64,000 nt of DNA. It comes from Bradysia coprophila. Taxonomy: Eukaryota > Arthropoda > Insecta > Diptera > Sciaridae. The notes beneath the pieces are model-generated. The model did not search any database, was not told where the DNA came from, and saw nothing but the letters and a program-made list of their open reading frames with translations. The stretch lies in contig NW_023503302.1 of NCBI RefSeq assembly GCF_014529535.1, positions 310,001 to 374,000 of the forward strand, read 5' to 3'. Positions 50,041-59,397 of this stretch are shown here, one piece after another. The position numbers and the translations under genes were made by a program. Each line of letters opens with the position of its first letter. Position 1 is the stretch's first letter.

Positions 50041-50358
50041 AATGTCTAAGTGTAATGGTTAGCTTAAAATATTTATAAATTCATGTGATGATCATGTTGA
50101 TGTGATGACCATGTTGGAAATTTTGTTGTTCGGACATCCTATGAGCATTCTCCAGATATAGATACACTGCAATGAAAGAAAAAATATGAAGCTATTGGAG
50201 TGAAAGCGAATGCAAATTTTTGTGACTTACTACAACAGAAGGCCATTTATACTTGGATTCGATGATTTTGTTGGGATTTGCGTGATGTGGCTGAAATTTC
50301 AAGAAAATATTGTTAATTTTGATTGACTCTACCGAGTTAACAAATATTGTGGATTTAC
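50041..50358 (-). other. Fanzor 3' region: spliced 3' UTR and possible guide-RNA source
   Basis: Directly after the TAG stop (50361-50359) comes a donor-like GTAAAT. An acceptor (AAATTTCAG) follows at ~50291, then a 60-nt exon (50290-50231), a GTAAGT donor and a second acceptor (TTTCATTGCAG) before 50166. The transcript therefore probably has two 3' UTR introns. In studied Fanzors the guide RNA comes from sequence at or beyond the 3' end of the gene up to the element end, so it should lie here or just beyond. No terminal repeat or target duplication could be found to mark that end. Confidence 0.4.
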
Positions 50359-53300
50359 CTAATAGTCTTCATCGCTCGTGTCACTGTCAGCAACTGGTGC
50401 AGTGGCGGGTCGGGTCAATGATGCAGGTGTCGCGATATTGCTCAGTGCACAAACTCCCTTGACAATCATGTTTCGCGCCGCCGATATGTCTCGATTCCAA
50501 ACCGTTTTTTGTACGGCCTTGTGAATTGCTGGATTGAATGGAACCTTCTGGAATTGATTGTGTTTTTTATGTTCGGGTAGAAATGCGAACTTTAAGTTGG
50601 CCAACTGCGCTGATTCGTTCCAGGAGATGGACGGATTGTCTTGATATATCAAATGGCGCACTTCTCGTTTCTCTGTTTGCAGTTGACGTTGAGACTTTGG
50701 TGCTATAATTGTGTTCGGCAGACTGATAATTTCAGCATCCGGATGGCAATCGTCACACACTCGATGGCGAATTTTTCTTGTGTCCCAATGTTTGTGTTTC
50801 GGCTGATCGAAACTACGGTAACAACATCCGCAAGCTTTCGAAGTATTGTACTCATCCACAAACATAACATCGCAAACTGGTACTTTTTTCAGGCATTGGA
50901 ACAGTTTACGTATGCCGGGGCATCTTCGATATTTTTTAATTGGACTTGATGGGTTGAACGGCTTCCCTTCGATGCAAACGAGTATACGACCATTTCCAAC
51001 ATTGTCGGTCAATGTGTGAACGATGGAATCCATTGACTGCTGCGTCCTTATATATTGATCGAGCTGCAAACGGCTGTATTTTCTCGTAGTGTATGGCCTT
51101 TCATGGCCTCGATGGAAAAACTTCATGCAGTGACTGATGTAATTCATATATTGTGGAGTGAGTGATGACGGATATTCGTCGTACACATTGACATCTTCTC
51201 GATCCAATTTCGCTACAGTTTCGTATTCAGCCGTCCATTTCTTGCTCTTCTTGTCACGGTAATTTTGGCGAGTCATCGAATAAAAGCTCTTCGACGAGAT
51301 TTTGATGTGCTTCTCCGTATTCGTTCGTGTATCCTTGATTAGCGCCGCGATGTAAAGTTTATACCCCGGATCGACACCGACCATTAGATCATACGACTTG
51401 TTTTCCAAATTACAACCGAATTGCCGGTACTTTTGCGCCTGCTGAGCCGCTAATTCTTCGAACGATTCTGGTAATGGTTTGGCATTTTTTCGCCGAAATG
51501 CAATTGACACCGAAACTCCATCCGTGAGTATTTCGTAATGAAATTCCTTGCTTCTTCTTTCCATGTGTTTGATTTTATTCCAATTCAAGAAACTGAACCA
51601 ATACGGATTATATTCTCTGGTTGGCTCCTTTGGATCTTTAATTCGCGCATCTATGAATTCTGCATCCGATAGTACCTTCTGTCTCCCAGTTGCCGGGTTC
51701 AATTTGGATGGATGTATTTTCAAATGTTCCATTATTCGTTTAAAACTTACACTGTCGATCTTGATATGTTTCCGTCTGTGACTGTGTAACGGAACCACTT
51801 TGAAGTTGCGTACTCGAATTGTTTTCCCATTAAGGCGACAGTCACGTTGATAAGCTGCAATTGCTCGCTGAATTCTCATGAATAATGGTACAAACGCAAA
51901 CCACTGGACTTTCACGCAAAGGCTCATGAAACCGCGAGTTTCTGTGCATCCGAGTTCAATGTCATTGGGATTCGGTATATACCAGAGAATAAAATCTATA
52001 AGTCCTTGATCTTTGCCGCACTTGGATTTTGGGTTGAACATGAAATTCAGTGTGTTGTTTATCGTCCTTTTCATTGTTGCATCTGGAATACCACCATTTA
52101 CTCGAATCATTTGTAGTTTTATTAATGCGAACAGTCGCTTTTTCGCATGGACAACGATGTTGTTTTTGAAGTTGGTTTCGTAAAGCTGAATAACGTATTT
52201 CAGGGCATTATTTAGTAATGCTGTGTCCTCAAAAGCGATACCATATTGGGTCATCAACGATCGAAAATTTGCGGTCATGAACGGATGATCTAGTGTTCTT
52301 CGAAAAGAACTTTGGGTTATCGCCTTGAAGCATTCGTTAACAAATGTTGTTGAGTCGCCTGCACCGAAAAATGACCAATTCCGAATTCGACAAGCTTCAT
52401 CGAATTTCGTGTTTACCATATGCAACACCATCAAAGAAGCCACATAGCGGATCTTCGTCGTTCTGATTGCCATTTCGTTTATTACTTCCACGATCAATTT
52501 GGATCTTGCATCTGCCTGCACGATTGAATTTAACGAGCATTTTACGTTGGTGAATGACTCGTTCCTCTTATTTGCTTTCTTTGTGTATCTTCCAGCTCGT
52601 TTTCGTGGTGGTTCGGACGGTTCAATTGCTGGTGTCGACGGTGCCTTTCTCTTGCTAGGGCGAGATGACTTCGATGGCTGCGGATCATTTCCTCCGGATT
52701 GTTGACTTCCATTTTGAGTTGCTCTTTTCTGTGCCTTTCTCTTGCTAGGGCGAGATGACTTCGATGACTGCGGATCATTTCCTCCGGATTGTTGACTTCC
52801 ATTTTGAGTTGCTCTTTTCTGTGCCTTTGAAGGCTGCGGATCCTCATCCTCTGATGAAATTGTTATTGACCGTTTCAGTGATGGCATCGAATCGGCAGGT
52901 AGTGACGATGGACCAGACTCTGGTGATTTTGTCTGTTGTTTAGACGATATCGACGACACTCTCGTTTTACTGTAGAATATCCGAGTTGGATATTCTCGTA
53001 ATGGTGTATTCGAAAAATTGGATGTGGTGGCCTGACGTGTTTGATTTGTTCTAGCACTCGTAACAGCCATTCCCATGGCACTTCGCGATTGTGCGGCAGG
53101 AATGTGTGGAATGCATTCTTGAACTTAATTTTAAAAACAAAATCGTTAGACAGATATGAGCTGGTTGGTGGAACAGTAATTCTTACCATTTGTTTCGGCT
53201 GGCAGCTGTATTTGACGTGTTTGATTTGTTCTAGCACTCGTAACAGCCATTCCCATGGCACTTTGCGATTGTGCGGCAGGAATGTGTGGAATGCATTCTG

Positions 53301-53556
53301 GAACTTAATTTTAAAAACAAAATCGTTAGACAGATATGAGCTGGTTGGTGGAACAGTAATTCTTACCATTTGTTTCGGCTGGCAGCTGTATTTGACGTGT
53401 TTGATTTGTTCTAGCACTCGTAACAGTCATTCCCATTGGGAATGCAATTGACTTCGTAGGTTTCTTCGATGGTGGCATCGTCTCGGAATCCGAATCCGAG
53501 TCAGCCTTGAGTTGCCGTCGTAAATTTTCCAACTTTGATTCGTCTCCGTCGACCAA
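50359..53556 (-). CDS. Fanzor (eukaryotic TnpB-like RNA-guided nuclease)
   Basis: The main coding exon runs 53117-50359, preceded by a 111-nt exon 53297-53187 and an exon ending at 53367. All join in phase 1. Numbered from the ATG at 53076 (905 residues), the C-terminal half has the split RuvC fold of TnpB/Fanzor: GVDPG with D569, CIEG with E703, and NRDISAARN with D863. A zinc ribbon (C749-x2-C752, C774-x2-C777) sits between RuvC-II and -III after VDEYNTSKACG. The N-terminal ~170 residues are Ser/Lys-rich and disordered, with two 30-residue repeats (AQKRATQNGSQQSGGNDPQ start) and nuclear-localisation-like KRK/RKRAGR clusters. The centre is helical and unrecognised. Fanzors use an RNA guide to cut DNA. 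All catalytic residues are present and the long frame is open. The 5' end is interrupted by a retrotransposon, so translation may now start internally. Confidence 0.9.
52637..52826 (-). repeat. 90-bp in-frame tandem duplication in Fanzor
   Basis: Two nearly identical 90-bp copies encode the two 30-residue Ser/Gln/Lys-rich repeats of the Fanzor N-terminal region. Near identity implies a recent duplication. Confidence 0.85.
53035..53425 (-). repeat. 180-bp tandem duplication of exon plus intron
   Basis: Units of 180 bp (about 2.2 copies) differ at only a few positions. Each holds a 111-nt exon (phase 1 at both ends, encoding ECIPHIPAAQSQSAMGMAVT onward) and a 69-nt GT-AG intron. Exons are 53297-53187 and the start of the main exon at 53117; the part before the donor at 53367 is the third copy. 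A second reading frame also stays open across all copies but gives no known protein. Confidence 0.8.
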
Positions 53557-53673
53557 TCGCTGTTGTAATACGTTTCTTCGTCTGTCTCGGAATCCGAATC
53601 ACTGATACTGATTACTTCGCTGTTGTAATACGTTTCTTCGTCTGTCTCGGAATCCGAATCACTGATACTGATT
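53555..53673 (-). repeat. 60-bp in-frame repeat in Fanzor exon 2
   Basis: Two copies, 60 bp apart, encode SEVISISDSDSETDEETYYN. This acidic Ser/Asp frame is the one that joins in phase with exon 1 at 56814. It must switch frame (for example by a 56-nt GTAATC...ACAACAG intron) to reach the next Fanzor exon. Confidence 0.6.
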
Positions 53674-56600
53674 TGAATTGAATTTATTTCACCGCCAAGC
53701 CTGGCTGTATAAAATTACATACATCTTATATCTATTACACACAAATTGAAAACTTTACAAAATACAAAAATTGAAAACTTTACAAAATATCACTGTCAAT
53801 TGTCATTTAGCCTTTCCATAACTTTATTCTTAAACGTAATCACATTAACACATTCACTCACGACCGTCTTGTGTTCATTAATCAATCTAATTAGCCGCAC
53901 TATTGGTTGATTCGATAAGTATTCGGTCGTCACCCTTGGTTCAACCAGTAGCTGTAATGTAGATTGTCGAAGGTTGTAGGCGCTTTCATTCCGGACAAAA
54001 TTTGGTGAAATGATGTCATCCTTGATGTTGCCCATATAGATGTCGAAAGCAAGCGCGGCATCCGCTACAGTCCGTCTCTTCTCCAAATTTTGCAGTTTCA
54101 GCAACTTGCAACGATCCTCGTACGGTGCCAGTCTATAAGTCGTTGCATTGCTCCGGCTTTCCAACAGATATATAACGAACTGTTTCTGTACGGACTCGAT
54201 GTCGTCAATGTATATTTGTGCAGTTGAATTCCAGATGGTCGATGCGTATTCCAGTCTTGAACGCACATATGCCACATATAGAATACGTTGAGTTTCTTTC
54301 GTGAAATTTCCGTTCGAAAAGTGCTTGATACATCCAACCATCTGTCGAGCTTTGATCGTCATTTGTTCTATGTGATGTCCAGGATGATAGGATTTGTTGA
54401 ACCGAACACCCAGATCATTAATTTCTTCAACTCTCTCAATGTCGTGATTGCCCATAGTATAATCAGCCTTAATGAACGATGAATTATGTCGGTATGCACT
54501 GAATATGTAACATTTGTCATTGTTGAAGTGAAGACGATTTCTCTCATTCCATCTGATCACATTGTCGATGTCTCGTTGCATCCTTACCGTATCTTCAAAG
54601 TCGCGTATGATTGATGCCAATTTCATGTCGTCAGCGAACAGTAACGTGCGAGCAAATTCCACAACGTCGACCAAGTCATCAATGAAAATGGTGAACAATA
54701 CAGGTCCCAGTGAACTTCCAGGTGGTACTCCTGATGGTGACTCGTATAGCCTGGATATAGATTTCCCAATCTGGACAAAATTGGTTCTGCCGATCAAGTA
54801 TTGCCATATCCATCTTGCCGTTTTCTTGCCAATTCGAAATCTTGCTAGCTTAATAATCAATAACATGATCACCAGTTTGTCGAATGCTGCCTTGTAGTCC
54901 CCATAAAACGTATCCAGTTGACAATTGCGCTCGAATGCTTTATGTGCAAGTGTTGTTTGTGCTAGCAAGTTCGTTACTACGGATCTCCTGTTTCTGAACC
55001 CATGTTGCGCGCTCTTCAACTGAGGCTGAATCAATTTACTAATTTCACGTTTGACGGCAATATCATGGACTTTCATCAGAATGGTTTGAATGGCGATTAC
55101 TCTGTAGTTTTTGACGTCGGATTTGGCACCTTTCTTTTTGTAGACAGCAACAATACGCGACATTTTCGATGCTGCAGATATTCTCCCACTGTCGAATGAT
55201 TTTTGATGCAGCAGCCACATTGGCCAGGCCATTGCTGAAGCACACATTTTTATGACGATCGGCTTGATCTCATCTGGTCCTGCACCGCCCCTCCAATCGA
55301 GTGAGTGAATTGCTGCTTCGATGTCAAATAGTGACAAGTTGATATCTTCTGCATCACTCACCGGAACGTATCTTTCCTCGAAGCTCCAGTTCTCTGTATC
55401 GGGCACGTATAGCGATTCAAAGTAATCTGCAAACATGTTCACACTTTCTTCCGTAGACGAACCAACTCTGTCACCAAAGTTCATTGTGTCAGGATACTTT
55501 TCGGTTCCACCATTCAATTTATCAAATTTCCAAAATTCGGCAGGGTTCAGTTTGATGTTCTCTTGAACATTGTGCATATGTTCGTTGAAACGGCGGTCAC
55601 TTTCATCCCTGAATGCTTGATCTGCTGCTTCGTACGCTGCGTCGTACGATTCAGATTTTCTTTTATGCAATTTGTTTCGACGATTTTTCAAACGTTGCAG
55701 TTCAGCCGACCACCATTTGGGTTTGTTCGAGTATTTTTTGATGGTCTTCTTCGGTACGTTCTGTTCAATTAGAGATTTCACTGTTTGAACGAAAAATGTG
55801 TAAGCCGAGTCCACATCTCTAATCATGAATTCGTGTTGAAAGTTGATCGCTTCCAATTGCTGCGCCATTCGTTCATAATGTCCTTTTGAATACTGATAAA
55901 ACGTAACATATTCCACATTGACCGATGATTTGGCGTCGTAATCCATTTGTATTTCATACGGAATGTGTCTGTCATCTTGCTGTGATTGTTCAATAATAGT
56001 ATGTCGGTCTTTAGCTACGTTGACTGCAGCAGAATTATTCACGAATAATAAATCCAAAACGTTTAGTGCATTGTTGCGGAAATTCGATAATTGCGACATC
56101 GGCAGGCTGAGCATTCTGTCCAAGAAGTCGAGCGCATCAGTTTGATAACACGAACGATTTCCATTGATGTTGCGATCGGTTGGAGCGTACGGTAAATAGG
56201 CGTTTTCGTCATCATCATCGAGAGACCAATTAATGTCGTGCAGATTGAAGTCGCCAAGGACAATTATTCTGTGATTGCGATATTTCTCTACGACGAGTTT
56301 CACATTATGATAATGTTTCGCAGCAATGCTTGGGTCGAACACACTCATGTAGCAAACGTACAGTATTAACGGTTGAGGTTTGATGCATATCTCAATAGCC
56401 AAAAATTCACTTGCGTCATCCGGTCCAATTGTCGAATTTATCATTACTGTTCTGCTGTTCAACGAATGATGAACCAAAATTGCCACACCGCCCGAGCGCC
56501 GCAATGCTTGATTTGCTCGGTCACAACGATATACTTTGAACTTGTCCGGAAAATATACGCTGGAGAATAATCCATTGTCTAGCCAGGTTTCGACGAAGAT

Positions 56601-56729
56601 AAGCACCAAGTACACGCAGAGTTCGATTTTCATACTGATGTTTCGTTTGTTTGCGATACTACGGACGTTGTTATAGTAGATTGGCAATGTGTGCATACGT
56701 TCAGTTTCGTTGTTAGGATTCATTGAGTT
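53674..56729 (-). mobile_element. non-LTR retrotransposon, 5'-truncated, inserted in Fanzor
   Basis: It is flanked by perfect 13-bp copies of ACTGATACTGATT at 53661-53673 and 56730-56742. On the minus strand the 5' end lies 6 bases before the first ATG and the 3' end is a short AAATAAATTCAATTCA-type tail. There is no long terminal repeat. ORF1 is absent, as expected of 5' truncation. The intact frame and duplication suggest a recent insertion. Confidence 0.92.
53796..56723 (-). CDS. endonuclease-reverse transcriptase (jockey/CR1-like ORF2)
   Basis: An uninterrupted 975-residue frame. Residues ~14-255 form an APE-type endonuclease (NNVRSIANK, FVETWLDN with E45, GDFNLHDINW at 157-166, LDLLFVNN at 223). 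The usual SDH motif near the end reads DDRH here, so that site is diverged. Residues ~470-780 are the reverse transcriptase: WRGGAGPDEI, RIVAVYKKK, YRVIAI, FGDYKAAFDK, PSGVPPGSSLGPVLF and the catalytic FADD at 696-699. A C-terminal helical region follows. Such proteins nick target DNA and prime reverse transcription there. The assignment to a jockey/CR1-like clade is a judgement from motifs. Confidence 0.92.
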   Translation of the reverse strand: MNPNNETERMHTLPIYYNNVRSIANKRNISMKIELCVYLVLIFVETWLDNGLFSSVYFPDKFKVYRCDRANQALRRSGGVAILVHHSLNSRTVMINSTIGPDDASEFLAIEICIKPQPLILYVCYMSVFDPSIAAKHYHNVKLVVEKYRNHRIIVLGDFNLHDINWSLDDDDENAYLPYAPTDRNINGNRSCYQTDALDFLDRMLSLPMSQLSNFRNNALNVLDLLFVNNSAAVNVAKDRHTIIEQSQQDDRHIPYEIQMDYDAKSSVNVEYVTFYQYSKGHYERMAQQLEAINFQHEFMIRDVDSAYTFFVQTVKSLIEQNVPKKTIKKYSNKPKWWSAELQRLKNRRNKLHKRKSESYDAAYEAADQAFRDESDRRFNEHMHNVQENIKLNPAEFWKFDKLNGGTEKYPDTMNFGDRVGSSTEESVNMFADYFESLYVPDTENWSFEERYVPVSDAEDINLSLFDIEAAIHSLDWRGGAGPDEIKPIVIKMCASAMAWPMWLLHQKSFDSGRISAASKMSRIVAVYKKKGAKSDVKNYRVIAIQTILMKVHDIAVKREISKLIQPQLKSAQHGFRNRRSVVTNLLAQTTLAHKAFERNCQLDTFYGDYKAAFDKLVIMLLIIKLARFRIGKKTARWIWQYLIGRTNFVQIGKSISRLYESPSGVPPGSSLGPVLFTIFIDDLVDVVEFARTLLFADDMKLASIIRDFEDTVRMQRDIDNVIRWNERNRLHFNNDKCYIFSAYRHNSSFIKADYTMGNHDIERVEEINDLGVRFNKSYHPGHHIEQMTIKARQMVGCIKHFSNGNFTKETQRILYVAYVRSRLEYASTIWNSTAQIYIDDIESVQKQFVIYLLESRSNATTYRLAPYEDRCKLLKLQNLEKRRTVADAALAFDIYMGNIKDDIISPNFVRNESAYNLRQSTLQLLVEPRVTTEYLSNQPIVRLIRLINEHKTVVSECVNVITFKNKVMERLNDN

Positions 56730-56874
56730 ACTGATACTGATTACTGTGATGAGTGTAAAAATGGAAATTAAAAATTACAATTATTTAAAAGAAAATTTCA
56801 ATTGCACCTTTACTGAAAAATGTTGTAATTTTTGTTTGTCCCGGCAGCGGCACCAATTTTTTGCGGCGACCCAT
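56730..56874 (-). CDS. separated first exon of the Fanzor gene, PCNA-box-like
   Basis: The ATG at 56874 opens a 61-nt exon (56874-56814) encoding MGRRKKLVPLPGQTKITTFF. A GTAAAG donor and a ~70-nt intron follow, with acceptor CATCACAG at 56744. The next bases (TAATCAGTATCAGT) join in phase to the acidic SISDSDSETDEE frame that continues on the far side of the retrotransposon at 53661. The insertion therefore sits a few codons into exon 2. QTKITTFF fits the PCNA-interacting PIP-box pattern Q-x-x-[ILM]-x-x-F-F. An acceptor-like TTCTAG lies ~21 bp before the ATG, so a 5' UTR intron is possible. With this exon the gene would need splicing across a 3-kb element; without it the PIP-like tail is lost. 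Confidence 0.6.
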
Positions 56875-56936
56875 CTTCACTGGTTTGATTGTTTTCTAGA
56901 ATTCGAGAATCAGAATCAATGAGGGATTGTGAAAAA

Positions 56937-57185
56937 TAGTGGCGGTTGTTTTAGTGGCGGTTACACTTCTGAAGAACCAACCTAATCTCGAAGAACTTAT
57001 CCACTCAACCTTCCTCTAATAGTGGCGGTTGTTTTAGTGGCGGTTACACTTCTGAAGAACCAACCTAATTTCGAAGAACTTATTCACGCAACCTTCCTCT
57101 AATAGTGGCGGTTGTTTTAGTGGCGGTTATGTTTAAACGAACAAACAGTTTCTTATGAAATAAAATATTAAAATTCTTTTACCCA
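56937..57185. repeat. ~83-bp tandem repeat, cluster A (5' of Fanzor)
   Basis: TAGTGGCGGTTGTTTTAGTGGCGGTTA starts units at 56937, 57020 and 57103, 83 bp apart, with GAAGAACCAACCTAAT and CACTCAACCTTCCTCT inside (motif quoted in parts: TAGTGGCGGTTG, TAGTGGCGGTTA). It lies ~60-260 bp upstream of the Fanzor first exon. Confidence 0.85.
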
Positions 57186-57239
57186 ATTAAAAATTAAGTT
57201 TTTTAAGATTTAGTTAAAGAAACGAAGAGTTTTTTAACG

Positions 57240-57485
57240 AATTCTTTTATTATAATAAAAATTTATTATTTCAATTTTCTTGTATTAATAGTTAACAATG
57301 TAATAGTAAACTATATTACATTTGATTTTTAACAAAAACAAATTAATTATTTCAATTTTCTTGTATTAATAGTTAACAGTGTATAAGTAAACTATATCAC
57401 ATTTGATTTTTAACAAAAACAAATTAATTATTTCAATTTTCTTCTATTAATAGTTAACAGTGTATAAGTGATTTATACAAGATTT
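57240..57485. repeat. ~81-bp AT-rich tandem repeat, 3 copies
   Basis: Units contain ATTTCAATTTTCTTGTATTA, TAGTTAACAGTG and ACATTTGATTTTTAACA. They lie between the SPOC gene stop and cluster A. Minus-strand AATAAA signals near 57255 could end the SPOC transcript. Confidence 0.8.
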
Positions 57486-57504
57486 AGTGATTTTTATAAC
57501 AAGT

Positions 57505-59392
57505 TTATCCGTGAATAATAAGCAATACTAAGCTATTATTCTTAATTTCTTTTGGTAAGGCAGTTAAAAAAGGGGCAACATGATTGTATGGGAATACAAA
57601 TATTGTATATGGGTTGTTATCTTTACTTCCATAAATTTTGATTACTCCACCAGATACGTGGTGGTTTAGATAGTTTATAAATTCTGACTGCAATATATTC
57701 ACTTGAAGTCGTAAGAGATAGTTGTCTACGTCGGTTGGGAAGGCTAACAACAAACAGAAATTTTGTCGATCCTGTAAAAGATAATTATGTTTCATTATTA
57801 AGTATAATATTACCATACAAATTTGAGCAAATTACGTTAAATATTTCCACTACAAAATCAAATGTATCTCTGTCTAAATCGATTAATTCAGTTATGAATA
57901 TTTCTGGTTCCGATTCATCTTTACCGACTGGCAACGAGTTATTTGCTAAATCTATGTTGCCAACAAGATAATGAAATTGAACTTTGACTTTACTAGCAAG
58001 TAATGTAAGCGAACCCATCCACACGATTTGATATAGTGGAATTGGTGGAACTTCCTGCGACGCCAATGGTTCCTGTAAAAACGGATTATTTTATTAAAAT
58101 AAAATTTGATTGTGTAGAAATTCGAGTTCCTCTCACAGTGGAATCAGTGAAGTAAAGTAAAGAAACACGACCGTTTTATAAGAAACGTTTAATGCAAGTA
58201 AGAAGTTCAATTAAGTCAAGCATACAATGCACACTATGTTGTTATTCTATTTGAACAGGACAACTTGAAATCCTACAGATTGAAATAATGAAAATGTTTT
58301 ACCTCTATATTTACATCGGATGCATTCGATGTTTGTGACGCCATTATTTCGAGTGAATCTTGCAGTTCAAATGGTTCGACTGGGTCTTCCTGTGATGCCA
58401 ATGGTTCGACTTGTTCAGATGTTCCACCCAAACGTTTTTTCTTTCGTTTAGATGATGACGCCATTATTTCCACTGAATCTTGCAGTTCAAATGGTTCGAC
58501 TGGGTCTTGCTGTGATGCCAATGGTTCGACTCGTTCAGATGTTCCACCCAAACGTTTTTTCTTTCGTGTAGATGATGACGCCATTATTTCGAGTGAATCT
58601 TGATGTTCAAATGGTTCGACTGGGTCTTGCTGTGACGTTATTGTTTCGACTTTTTTAGATGTTCCACCCAACCGTTTTTTCTTTCGTTTAGATGATGACG
58701 CCATTATTTCCACTGAATCTTGCAGTTCAAATGGTTCGACTGGGTCTTGCTGTGACGTTATTGTTTCGACTTTTTTAGATGTTCCACCCAAACGTTTTTT
58801 CTTTCGTGTAGATGATGACGCCATTATTTCCACTGAATCTTGATGTTCAAATGGTTCGACTGGGTCTTCCTGTGATGCCAATGGTTCAATTCGTTCAGAT
58901 GTTCCACCCAAACGTTTTTTCTTTCGTGTAGATGATGCACCTGATGATAAACGGTGTTGTGTATGCAGTCTTTCAGTCGCATGTCTTTCTTGGTTGAGTC
59001 GTTGATTGAATATTGGTTCAATCCCGTCTAGTGGCTCTCGATACAAGTCGCTTATCTTTGTGTTCCACACCAATACAATTTCTTTTTGTTTACCATGGTA
59101 GGACCGTTGACAGATTTGTTCATATTTTTTATTTGCAGCCGACGTTGGAATTTTTTTTTTGTGCATTTTTGTTGTGAGACATCATTTCATCATTGTTCGT
59201 AGGTGAAACAACTGACCATTGATAGCCATCCGGATACTGATGAGATTCATCATCGTTGGCTGCTAGTTTCTGCACTACGTTGAGAATGCTGTCTCGAAGT
59301 TCGTTTTCTTCTTTTCTTTGGTTATATATACGTCGTCGTTTGTTCCTGTTCCGTGTGCGTTTTAATTTATTTTTCGGCATATTGCATTGCAT
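57505..59392 (-). CDS. repeat-rich protein with Spen-type SPOC domain
   Basis: Three coding exons: 59392-58303, 58072-57836 and 57771-57505. The first holds a Lys/Arg-rich start (PKNKLKRTRNRNKRRR) and then five and a half 40-residue repeats (SSSTRKKKRLGGTS, VEPLASQ, DPVEPFELQDS). Exons 2 and 3 encode one SPOC domain: IVWMGSLTLLASKVKVQFHY, VEIFN joined to DRQNFCLLLAFP, and YTIFVFPYNHV. With the GTAATT donor at 57835 the core aligns without gaps to Spen/SHARP SPOC domains, which bind phosphoserine peptides such as the RNA polymerase II tail and recruit repressors. There are no RNA-recognition motifs, unlike Spen. A single-base frame change at an A10 run (59160-59151) splits exon 1 into two frames. 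Thus it is slippage-dependent, a fresh pseudogene, or the second frame starts at the ATG at 59166. Confidence 0.75.
58337..58940 (-). repeat. 120-bp coding tandem repeat, ~5 copies
   Basis: Exact 120-bp spacing (GACGCCATTATTTC at 58337, 58457, 58577, 58697, 58817). The frame is kept in all copies. Variants alternate between VEPLASQ and VETITSQ. Confidence 0.95.
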
Positions 59393-59397
59393 ATGTA

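Noticed and set aside
52875-53417. Open frame of ~180 codons over the 180-bp repeats (LEQIKHVKYSC type)
   Set aside because: It is an alternative frame of a duplicated Fanzor exon-intron unit. It stays open only because 180 is a multiple of three, and the spliced frame continues into the nuclease.
50359-53556. IS200/IS605-type bacterial contamination as explanation of the TnpB-like gene
   Set aside because: The gene has introns, a long eukaryotic-style disordered tail and an insect-type retrotransposon inside it.
57785-57836. TATG|GTAATA donor for the SPOC intron
   Set aside because: The phase does not match the next exon. The GTAATT donor at 57835 does, and it restores gapless alignment to SPOC.
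57735-57971. Plus-strand open frame over the SPOC exons
   Set aside because: It is antisense to exons that encode a recognisable SPOC domain with matching splice sites.
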